Assembly (NCBI GenBank): GCA_900239685.1
Contig: OENT01000543.1
Coordinates: 36,609 to 100,608, forward strand
DNA from: Rotaria macrura
Taxonomy: Eukaryota > Rotifera > Eurotatoria > Philodinida > Philodinidae
Length of the DNA stretch: 64,000 bases
Direction: 5' to 3'
Shown here piece by piece: positions 47,230 through 57,592 of the stretch (position 1 is its first letter; every line of letters starts with the position of its first letter). A program made the position numbers and the translations under genes. Under the pieces are notes generated by a model. It searched no databases, had not been told where the DNA came from, and worked only from the letters and a program-made list of their open reading frames with translations.

Positions 47230-49849
47230 AGTGGTGGCCGCTCACTTCGTCACCCGACTTTTCATCGCGTTCTGTTTGTCGCCGAATTCCTTTTCGCTCT
47301 GTTCGGCGCCAAAGAAATATTTTTGCTCTGCTAATCCCAACCCTCTTCATTAAATTCTTTTCAAATAGCTAATAGAAATAGAATAAAATAATTTGGAACT
47401 TCTAAAAGATGTGTACAGCAATAATAGACTATGGAATATTTTGAGCAAATGACTTTAATTGGGAAAACAGATTATTAAAAAGTATTAATTAAATGGGACT
47501 GTGATAGATTTCAAGTGAGCCAAAAATAATTAGAGTTATTAATCGCCTGAAGAGTTTCATCTTAATACAGAATACCGACGACATTGATCCAGTGTTCTTA
47601 ACTATGGGCCCACGATAAACAAAATTATATATTGCTGATGTTGAAAATATATTTCATTTCTGAATCTCAACATTCAGTGCATATGACTCTTCAAATAAAA
47701 AGTCTCGCATAGAAAGTGTCCTTTCAGTAAAAGGAAAGCATCGCTCCTCTATTAAAGTTGTCTATGCACTTAAATTTTTAATAAAGATATTTTCAACCAA
47801 CCTCATCAATGTGCATTTTATTCATCGTGCATTTCATAGTTTAAACATTTGATCAGTAATATGGGTGGCCTAAATTTTGTTGAAATTCATTAACCGTGTG
47901 ACAACTCGAATTATTCTTGGTTCACTTAAGCTCTGTCAGAGTCTCATTTAATCAATATTTTTCAATAATGTGTTTTCCCAATTTAAGTCATTTGCCTCAG
48001 AGTTGTCTATAGTATATTGTTGTACTAAACATTTTTTACAATTTGAAAATTATTACTTGTATGCGTTTTATTACCCTACGACCCTCCAAGGTCCTATAGG
48101 GACAACATTAATAACCGGCTAATTTCGTTTACAAATTTTAAATAAGTGAACGATGAGGGCCATACAATCTAATGAAAAAAGATGAGAAAGAAAGAATAAA
48201 AAGAATAAAAAGAAAAAGTAGCAAATCACGAGAAAATCATAAGAAGAATAAAAATGAAAAAAACACATTCATGGAGAATATGGGCCCATGAGATGATACG
48301 TGAATATATAGAATGATTTGCAAAAAACCTTTGTATAAATGTTAAGCTAGATTAAAAGCCTTTTTAAACTTCTTTCAAAAAAGGGTTTCTTCGTTTATAG
48401 TATACTAATATACCCAGGCCGAAGACGTACGGCGGGATCCAGTGTTATTCCCACGATTTCCGGAAGCTGGTTTCTGAAATCAGTCCCGGCGTCTGGTTCC
48501 GGATCAGTTCCCAACGATTCAGGTCACCAGAATGTATCCATAGAAACGGTTCCCGGTTTCCTACACGGGCTCCGTCGACGGTCAAGACCATTTAAAAGCC
48601 AAGACCGCTTATGGTCCAGATCCGACCGTTCCAGAATGAATACTGGTGATGGATAAAACAAGTTTCCCATCGAGACAGGAAACAATCGAGATCTGACCGT
48701 TTCTGCTAAGTTCACGAAAACGCATCTGGCCGTCTCCCAAACAGCGCTAAATAGTCAGACTTACTAAGCAAGCTCTGTGAATTCCAAAGCCAGCTTTTGG
48801 CTCCTTTTTTGAAAAGTTTCCAACTACACGAGAAGATTCCCTGAGAACAAATAACATTCGACCTAAACACTATACATTTTGCTCCAACAATGATTTGTCG
48901 CAAAATTGGGAATTTTACGTCGGAAGACCGAAAAATCAGATTTTTAGACTTTTGGAAACCGAAAACGCTATGTGTAAGGACAGAACACATGTTGAACACC
49001 AGCGTTTTGAGACTTTGCTGAATCTTCAATCAAAGTAAGTGACGCTGGAAAAGTCTCAAAATGACCTAAGATTTCTCAATTATTATGAAAGAAACTTGAA
49101 ATTCACACTGATGAACTGGAAACAATAACACTCCTACTAACACATCTAAAATTTTCCCGCGAATGCATAATACTTTGAAAACGTATCCATGTGATCAAGA
49201 AAGCCCTTAAACAGAAGCATTTAGACAAAAAAAGTCGTTAAAGACGTTGAAAGTTCTTTTTTCGTAAAATACTGATTTCTATACCGAGCAATGCTAAGCA
49301 TGAGTGTGTAATATTTGACGTGAGTTTTTCTCTTTCGGAGGCCTGATTTTTCAAGCATAAATAATCTTCAGAAATCCAGTCGGAAGACGGTCGATTCCGA
49401 CTGTTTCCGCTGCTCCTTTATCGGAGAATCGTTATTTCCGGTTAGATCCAGCCGGAACTCGCCATCGGTCCGCTAGGTTCCTCGATCATCCGAGTTATTT
49501 CCATGAAGTTTCCGGTGTTTGAAAGCGACCGGAAGATTCAGGTTCCCGGTACGGATCACTCTGGTCAGAATACTGCTTCCATGTTTCGTTGGTTTTTCCG
49601 GCCGAAAATAGACAGAAATACACCGGAACCGGCAGGAAGAAGCTAGAAAATATCCCATATCCAGTGGAACCCCAGCTCAGGAATCAAAGACCTGTGTCTG
49701 CTTTTATTTGTTTTTATTATTTTTTATTTGGCTTCTAACGAGTCAAGTATAATTAAAAAAAAAATTGAAATTCTTGATTAAAAAGTAAAAGGTTAATTGA
49801 TAATTGAACAATACAAATAACGAAGAGATAATACAAATATTGAAATTAA
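47230..49849. other. Unique spacer between serpin copies A and B
   Basis: AT-rich to about 48.4 kb, then a GC-richer block (listed separately). No supported gene. The frame at 47117-47353 starts inside the duplicated flank and is not conserved in copy B. Confidence 0.5.
48411..49690. repeat. GC-rich block with CCGG-containing motifs, possible decayed mobile element
   Basis: Base composition changes sharply here. TTCCGG, CCGGAA and GGTTCCCGG recur on both strands in the two ends (about 48411-48720 and 49380-49690), with an AT-richer middle. Similar words in opposite orientation at the two ends suggest diverged terminal inverted repeats. No transposase or reverse transcriptase frame is visible. 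Confidence 0.4.
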
Positions 49850-49983
49850 TCAAGTAATGTGAGCGTATTCAGGCTGGCAATATATATAGAAATGCAGAAT
49901 GAACTGTTTTACAATTTATTGTATTATTATTATGTCATCGTCTAAATTCATGCGCATAGATAGAATATATGGAAATAATTGAT

Positions 49984-50162
49984 CTATGATGTTGTGGGTG
50001 GCGAAACAAATTTACCACTGAATATAACGACATTGAGTCTACTTTCACGAATAAAAAATAAAAATGGTCGATCAGCTTTGAATTCAATAGGATCTGGTAT
50101 CGGTGTAACAGCTCCAGTAGAAGTCGTGATACAAACTGCTGTAGCTGCAGCTGCTTCTGATC
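49984..50162 (-). CDS. Serpin B reactive-loop exon 3 (TTST loop)
   Basis: Phase-1 terminal exon, 59 codons. Loop CITTSTGAVTPIPDP replaces [15 protein letters not shown] of serpin A, while the hinge and [13 protein letters not shown] are identical. Loss of the basic residue near P1 should change the protease inhibited. Confidence 0.88.
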
Positions 50163-53015
50163 CTAAATAAAAGCATTCGAAATACAAATAAATACGCATA
50201 AATCGAAGTTCAATCAAGTCCTTCAATATAGATCGGACGTTGTGTGCCTTTTTCTTATATGTATTTCTCATTGTAGGAAATACAAAACATGAATCTCTTT
50301 TTCTGGGAAAAGTTTATTCGCTCCTTAATACCGACAATCAATAATACACAACAGTAAAGAATATGTTATCTCGCTAGTTCTGTAGGTTTGATAAATTTTC
50401 CGCTAAAGAGTGTCAAATTTAATCGACTTTCACGAATGAAAAATAAAAATGGACGATCAGCTTTTAATTCGATCGGCTCCGGTTGTCGACGTATTGCACA
50501 TGATTTTAAATTCATAATAACAGCTGTCGCAGCGGCAGCTTCCGAACCTAATTAAAGAGGATACAAAACCGAATCTTGGTTTAAAAGCATTCGGTGGGTC
50601 CCATGTGCTCAAATGAAATCTGACTGAAATTTTTCACAGTAAGTCTTATCTTGTAAAACTTGAAAGATTCAACAGTTACATATGCAATATGATAATCTCA
50701 ACCGTACCCGATCAGGAAGAAAGGCTCATGAAATGTTGCAACATTTGAATTGATTTCAAGTTTCTGAGACGCAATTCCCTTGATGTTTTTAGTTTGTTGT
50801 TACAGTATAAGTTGAAGGTTCATGTCGAGTGAAAAACGGTCATTTATAAAACTATACGATACAACATATCATAAGAGTATTGCAATTTCTTACTGACAAT
50901 GTCATTTAAAAGTTCGAAGATAGAGAGTCGTCACATGACAAAGACTGACCGATAAAACTTGATGCACTAGTTTTGCCTTCCTAATTCGTTACTACTATTC
51001 ATCCAGGTGATACGACGAAAAACATTTTTCTTCTCTATCAACAGAAAACATAATGCATTGCAAATCATGCAAACATGGAACATAAAACGATCGACTATCT
51101 GCGTAAAAACAAATTTTATTCGTTTAGAAATGATCTAATACTAAGAAAGAGATGATGAAAATCTTCCAGAAAACAGAGTAACATTGTCATGTAGTTCTCG
51201 TATCATGTACAGAAATGGACGATCAACTTTGAATTCGATGACATTGATATCTGTTGCTAATCGGCGTCTTTTCGTAAGCCTTTCAGCCGTAGAAGCTGCT
51301 GCTTCTGATCCTTGAAAACAAAACGAAGAATTAAATGAACATAGGTTCACTATTGCTTCCCATCAGGAGGAACGCTAATATCTTTGTGCTGTGTATGAAT
51401 ACAATTCTTAATACATATAGTGTCCTATTAAGGTCAACGTTATTCGCAGAATAAAATGTAATCGCACGTCTTACAAAGTTGATGCCTCCTTCAACATATA
51501 CTACATCAGTAATCAACTAACACTGACACAGGTTTAATTCTTCTGTAAAGTAGCTCCGTGAGATATTCATAGAAATACCACGAAATAACTTCTGACATGA
51601 CTTCGTATTCATTTCTTCACGGCTGAATATAAAAAAATCAAAATCCTATGAAAATCTTGCAAATACTATTGATGAATACTGATTATGTGTGACTGTTCTT
51701 TGAGAGTTGAATCATACAACAATTTTTCTGTTAAGAATTGATCTTAAAAGAATTGATCCTATCCATGAATACTCCATTACCTTCTAACCCCTATCCCAGC
51801 CCCTATATTTACCTGTTACTCACTGCGTCTCAGAAAAAACCTTTGCTTTAAAAATACAGAAACTCACCCTCTTCATTTACGTCGATGAATGCTTTGTGAA
51901 TAACCTAAAATGTTTTACTTAACCATATTCTACGCTTTTTTTTAAATTTCACATGTCGTACCTTGCTTATATATAATCCATTGCTCTCATTTGTTCTACT
52001 GACAATACCAGTGAAATCGGCCTTACTAGGATTAAATGCGTTGTTCATGCCAAGTTCTATAAGAACATCATTTAGTAAAAATGAAGCCTCCATCTTGAAT
52101 TTCGGTAAATGCAATAGAAGTTCATGTGATCTTGTAATATCCTGATTAAGTAAATCCTGCATAAGGTCCGGTTTCGATGCTATTTTTCGTTCCACTTCAT
52201 CTAACGAAACGCCTGGTCTCGGTAAGATTACAGTAAATACGAATTGAACATTGGGACTGTCGCTTCTATATGGTATATCAGCGATTTGTACGTGTAACTC
52301 TTTGTCTTCAGCATATGTATACTTATCTTTATGATACATCAATTTTAATTTTGAAACTTTGCCATTGGCTTCATAAAAGTCAGCATTTTGATTTGTGGCA
52401 CTTTCAGAGAACTGTTTCATCCATGTACCCTGTCACACGAAATGGTTAGAAAAAACTGAAACATATTACTAGAATGTCGTTTTCATCCGTAATTACCTTG
52501 AAATAGATACAATTAACGATAACTAAGCGTGTATTAGGCGTCACATCATTCGTTGAAAGTAGATTTCGAATCAATTGATTTGTTTGTTCTTCGACCCACG
52601 TATTGATTGTTCGGACAACATTGCCGGCGTTGTTTACGAAATCTTCCAGTTTAATGTCAGCCTGAAATGAGCGCTGAACTAGATTGACATAGTCTTGTTC
52701 AAGCTGATAAGCGTCTTGTGCATAGAGACGATTGGCGAGTTTAAGCTTGACTTGTTGATCTTTGTCAGCAATAGAAAGAATTCGTATGACTGCTTCGGCT
52801 GAGTGAGTCAAGTTCTCGATGGATGATGCATCAAAGACACGAAGCATTTGATTTAGTGTTTCTGTTCGAGCACCAACAGTACACATAGACATGGCAAGAA
52901 AAATACTCAATGGGGAAAAGAATAGATTTTGGTTTTTCTGATTTTCGCTAAGAGTTGAATACAGGTGATTAGTAAAGCATTCGAAGCCGTTCAGTGTCGA
53001 CGAGGATAAAGCCAT
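49984..53015 (-). CDS. Serpin B, with three alternative reactive-loop terminal exons
   Basis: Paralogue of serpin A with the same structure. Core exons are 53015-52497, 52429-51962 and 51904-51868, exactly equal in length to those of A. Terminal exons are 51310-51141, 50547-50366 and 50162-49984 (397, 401 and 400 residues). The hinge approach reads NEEG, closer to the inhibitory consensus than NEKG in A. Residues from about 62 to 138 of exon 1 are identical to A, while the first 60 differ at about a dozen positions, which suggests gene conversion. There is no signal peptide. Confidence 0.9.
50366..50547 (-). CDS. Serpin B reactive-loop exon 2 (LKSC loop)
   Basis: Phase-1 terminal exon, 60 codons. 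Loop [15 protein letters not shown] is the same as in exon 2 of serpin A; one framework change (EF to EL) follows it. The conserved loop implies a conserved target. Confidence 0.88.
51141..51310 (-). CDS. Serpin B reactive-loop exon 1 (KRRR loop)
   Basis: Phase-1 terminal exon, 56 codons, loop [12 protein letters not shown] and signature [13 protein letters not shown]. It is nearly identical to exon 1 of serpin A except for Val to Glu at the sixth residue before P1 and a slightly shorter C-terminus. Confidence 0.88.
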
Positions 53016-53067
53016 GTTTTCTTCAAGTAAGATGAAAGGTATGAGAGAAATGGGTTTGCATTACTTG

Positions 53068-53076
53068 CTTTTTATA
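53068..53076 (-). promoter_or_regulatory. TATA box of serpin B
   Basis: TATAAAAAG on the minus strand, 53 bases above the start codon, matching the serpin A promoter. Confidence 0.65.
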
Positions 53077-53526
53077 CTTCGATTTCTATGATAACGTTTT
53101 TTTTTTGTGAAGGTGTCTGTTTGATTGTGCAGAAAAACACGTGTCAAGGTGTATTACGATTACAGGTTTTTCCTTCTTTTTATTCATATGATCAAATTCG
53201 ATTGTACTAAAAAATCAAAAAGCAAGGAGAGAGAAAATAAAACAGCAAAGGTTGCAAACATCTCTCTCTCCTCTCTGCTTTAGACAATATATATAGGCAG
53301 ATGTCGATACATGTTTTGAATGACTGGATGAAAGTAATGAATGAAAGGAGAATAGTCGATGTGTGGGCAGGATCGTGACAATTTTTTTTTTTGATATGAC
53401 TAATTGTTTGAGTTAAAAGGAACGAAAGAAAAGTATGTATATTTATCAGCTGAATAATATGCAAAGACATGATAAGGAACCAATGAGGATGAGAACAGAA
53501 CAATTTGACTACCGAGTCATTATTTT

Positions 53527-54271
53527 GCGAACCCGAAAGTTGCACACGGAAAGATGCGCACAAAGTATGAAGCGTTATCAAATATTTAACGAAAAAAATT
53601 TTTATCAGCTTTATTTTAGTTTTGAAATCATACATTCACTAGGGCATATATTGAAACATATAGACTTGTGAACAGAGAAAAAAATAGACACAAACTCTGG
53701 TGATCATAGTGATTATATGGTTATAATGGCTATTTTTAATGAGGATATCTAATTTAGAGTAATATTATGTGCTAAAGCCGTGATTTGATCAATAATGTTG
53801 CCGTGAGGATTCGAGACGAGATTTTGTAAACGGTTGTCGAGATGTTGATTTCTTTTTTTCTTTGAAACAGGTTCACCAACATTAACGGTCGACCTTTCTC
53901 TGCAGTAGTAAATTGAACAGCAGTAGACATGATAGAATAATATAGAGAATAATCAGTTCTGTTAGTTCGATCTCTTGTGTGTTCTTTTATAGAGAACATT
54001 TTGTTCTCAAAATGAGCTTAACTTAATTGCGACACAGTATCAAACGGATCAGTTATTGATTGATGAAAAATCGTTAGTCATTTGACAGGATAATCATCTC
54101 TACCTATTATACATCTATCACCATAATTCATATTCAATTTCGATTGAAAATGTTCGAATGTTTCCCTGAATCTTGTGTTGTTTTGATTATTTTCTACCAC
54201 GAAACCAAAGTTAAATATCTCGTGCGTATCGTTCCGTGCGCAACTTTCGTCGTGCGCAATTTTCGTAGACC
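53527..54271. mobile_element. MULE-like non-autonomous insertion in the serpin B upstream flank
   Basis: Present in copy B and absent from the matching site of copy A, so its borders are known from the comparison. The left end holds CGAAAGTTGCACACGG, and the right end holds the reverse complement of CGAAAGTTGCGCACGG plus a second partial copy. Flanks are CATTATTTT (53518-53526) and CATTTTTTT (from 54272), a 9-base near-duplication as Mutator-like elements make. An interior minus-strand frame (about 53772-53927) reads AEKGRPLMLVN, faintly like a FLYWCH zinc finger start, but it lacks the later Cys/His ligands. Confidence 0.55.
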
Positions 54272-54995
54272 CATTTTTTTTTACCTATTGAATAGATTGT
54301 TTCATTGTGGGCTGCAGATTAATATAATATGAAACACTAGTATGTATGCTCATAAATTGTTGGTTGATGATGGAATCTCTTTAGCCAATGATTTTTTTAA
54401 TGCTGAGTCATTCTTCAATTGTTATATATACTAATGTTAATCGTCTGCATACATATTCCTTCAAAGTTTTGACATGTCCCATCATGGGTTTTGAAACTTT
54501 TGCTTTTCTAATTCTCACATGAAGTTCCATGGTGAGAAAAATAGAAATGAGTGTGTCATTACTTGAATTATTTAGTAGAACCCTTTTCGAGGAAGCTTGA
54601 CGATAAATTTCAACAAGATATTAATTAAAGTTATTTCTGCACGATAAAATAAGACAAGTTTCTCTCTTTCTTACGAAAGTCTTGTGACGCGTACGCTAGA
54701 AGTGAATGCCACATTCAATTCTTTAACTTATGAATTTCTGTATAAATATCGAAAGACGGTATTTTTAAGCAGATATGAAGGTTTTTTGAAATTTAAATGT
54801 ATTCAATAAAACAAGTTGATGTTCTACTCCTCGAAAAACTCTTGAGTCATATTTATGATAGACTTTTGAAAATGGATTTCATGTGTGCCGAAGGAGAATC
54901 AAAGGAGTAGCTTCATCGGGGGTTCGTATGTCTGTTTCTCTCTCTTACAGCTTTTGTGGTATTTACTATTTTATAATTGTTTCAGTCTGCCACGT

Positions 54996-55679
54996 AGCAC
55001 ATATATCATACATAGGAAAAGAAATATATTTGAGAAGTAAATTGTTTTTCTTGTGCGTTTCTTTCCATTGAAAACGTTTCGCTGATTTAAATTGAATTAT
55101 TCAGCAACAAAATCGAACCTATCAATCGATTTTAATTTTGATTTTGTAGCAGAATAATTCGATCAAAAACAAAGAAAATTTTTCACTGGGTTTGCACGTA
55201 TCATACTAGTTAAGATTTAAGTGCTTTGATCGTTTTTCTTACAGTCTGTATGGTTTCATGCTTGCCATTGGATGTCTATGGATGAATAAAAAATAGTAAT
55301 TGTAAATGGCAACGTCCAATAAATTAAAGTCCTTGATATGAATGCGAGTGAAATGAAGATAACGGTCACATGAAAAGTGAGTACGGCATCTCTTTTTATT
55401 CACGCATCCAATGAGTATCATGTCTAGTAGTTGGGTATCCAAGTGGGAAACAGTAGAACCCAGTCCCTCGGAGTCCTTCCGGTTCCCTCAGAATTTCTTA
55501 GAGACCCTTGTAAATGCTTTGAGCCCCTTAAATCCGTTGACATTCGAACAGTATTATTATAGATCAACCTAGTGCAAGTGTTGGAAATGCAAAATTTTAG
55601 AGGATTTTTTTGTCTTTTCTTCCTATCTTCATGTCTGATTTGATAGATCTTGAAGAGCTGGTTATGACTATATACGTTT
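54996..55679. other. Spacer between serpin copy B and fold-back region
   Basis: No gene. A GC-richer patch at about 55435-55560 is not assigned. Confidence 0.45.
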
Positions 55680-56985
55680 TGTTTCAATTCGATTTCGTTT
55701 CTGCTGGAAAAACCTTTAAAAACTAGAATTAATCAGAAAACAGCATTTTTAAGTTGAATTTACTATTACTAAAGTAGTTGTCAAATTTCAATTTCAGTTT
55801 CTTCGGGAACTTTTCGAAGATACTATACTCGGAATCAGTATGTAAAGCGAAGTACAAAAATGTTATTTGATTAGATGTAGATATAACAACTAAAAGTATT
55901 CTATCCAATCACTAGTCGACGATCTTGACATCGTTCTTTCCAGCTTCTTGTAGATACATTTGTCTGGCGAGGCAAGAGTCACATCGTCAGGCAAGATTCT
56001 TTTTTCTTTCTTGCCCATGAATCTTGGCTGATCTCAAAAGAATTGTGAATATCTTGGCTTTCTTGCCAGATTCCATATCTTCTTAAATATCCGATAAGAT
56101 TCTTCTTTCCTTCCTTCAACNGTTGAAGGAAGGAAAGAAGAATCTTATCGGATATTTAAGAAGATATGGAATCTGGCAAGAAAGCCAAGATATTCACAAT
56201 TCTTTTGAGATCAGCCAAGATTCATGGGCAAGAAAGAAAAAAGAATCTTGCCTGACGATGTGACTCTTGCCTCGCCAGACAAGAATGTATCTACAAGAAG
56301 CTGGAAAGAACGATGTCAAGATCGTCGACTAGTGAATGTAAAAAAAAGGACCGTTTCGGCTAGAAGTATGTATTACTGAGAATTGTTGTAAGCCTATCTA
56401 GTTTTCTTGAGCAAATTAAAGAGCCTACTAGTAAATCTTGCTAGATCGTCAGCTTGAGAGCTATAGCATTGTATATTTAGCTTTTTCAAACTTCATTGTT
56501 TTGTTCAGAAAATCCAAGTTTTACCTACTGTCTTGGTAAGGTTAGAAGAAAAATTGCAAATTCCTTCTCTATAGAACTATTTTGTGAACCGAAGTCAGTT
56601 ATGAAGGAAAACAAAAATCGTATTCGGAATCAATGTCAAAAACCACATCAAATCACGCATAATCTAGGAAATTTTATTTCGATGAAATACCAACACTTTA
56701 GGATAGTAGATGCAAAATTTTAGAAAAATAAACTTGATCAGGGCCACATGTGTTTTTTCGTAGGAATGAACTTTTCGAAAGTATATATGATTCGATGTTG
56801 TTTTGACCATGATTCCAAATATAGTATATTCAAAAAGTTCTCGAAAAAACTGAAATTCAAAGTTGAAAATTATTTTAGAACACGTAAATTCAACTTAAAA
56901 ATGCTATTTTGTGGGTAATTCTAGTTTTTAAAGGTTTTTTTTTCAGTAGAACAGTAATCGTATTGAAATAAAGTTCCCAGTAGAT
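55680..56985. repeat. Nested inverted repeat, outer arms
   Basis: The left outer arm at about 55680-55845 and the right outer arm at about 56785-56985 pair imperfectly. Shared words include AACCTTTAAAAACTAGAATT, GCATTTTTAAGTTGAATTTA and GGAATCA, in opposite orientation. The divergence shows that it is older than the inner palindrome it encloses. Confidence 0.6.
55909..56335. repeat. Near-perfect 212-base-arm palindrome with one N at its centre
   Basis: Left arm 55909-56120 and right arm 56122-56335 are reverse complements except for a 2-base indel (ACAAATG against ACAAGAATG). The ends read TCACTAGTCGACG. A single N sits at exactly the symmetry point (56121). The indel argues against a simple mirrored assembly error. 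Confidence 0.85.
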
Positions 56986-56994
56986 TCATTCCAA

Positions 56995-57592
56995 TAATCG
57001 AACTCGATCGGATTCTTATCAGAATCCGATAGGATTTCTATAAAAAAGACATAATCCGATCGGATTCCTGGAAACGGAATGACTCTCAGAGCCTTGGTGT
57101 TGGATTTCTATCGGATTCTACAATAGGATTTTGACGGAATCTGGCGTAGGCTTTTGATCAACTTCTAAGAATGTCCCCAGGTATTACACTCGAAAAATAG
57201 ATTTTTTATCGCAGTAAAAATAAAAGGTTCTTGCCGTGGGCACATCGGAAGAACCTTCTTGGGTTCAGTATAGAACTTTGAAAGGTTTGGTTTGTAAGCT
57301 GCAAAACATTACAGATTTTGTAGCTGTAATAGCTAACCTTTCAACGTTCCATACTGAACCCAAAAAAGTTGTTCTGGTGTGCCTGTGACAAGAACCCTTT
57401 TAATTTCGGTGAAAAGCCAATTTTTTTAGAGTTTAATTAGTACCCAATTAATAAAATAAGTTTCTTCCATCGGATCCGTCTGTATTTTTGTTTCCTGAAA
57501 TACGATCGGTTTGCGTCGGTTGATAGGATCCGATCGGATTCATCCACCTAGGAAGTATTTATTCGGGATCATCTCTCCGAACTCGATCAGAT
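56995..57592. mobile_element. Hairpin element with GATCGGATTC motifs
   Basis: Bounded by near-identical direct words CGAACTCGATCGGAT (56999-57013) and CGAACTCGATCAGAT (57578-57592). GATCGGATTC or its complement recurs many times in both ends. The centre is a long hairpin: 57223-57288 pairs with 57335-57401, sharing GGTTCTTG, TTGGGTTCAGTAT and AAAGGTT with their complements. No coding capacity, so it is probably a non-autonomous fold-back element. Confidence 0.5.

Larger units (their letters stand above)
49850..54995. repeat. Tandem serpin duplication, copy B
   Basis: Counterpart of 43060-47229. Relative to copy A it has extra DNA at about 53150-53395 and 53527-54271, both upstream of the serpin promoter, which account for its greater length. 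Confidence 0.8.

Noticed and set aside
47117..47353. Frames starting in the duplicated serpin flank
   Set aside because: The copy B counterpart breaks where the duplication ends, so coding is not conserved.
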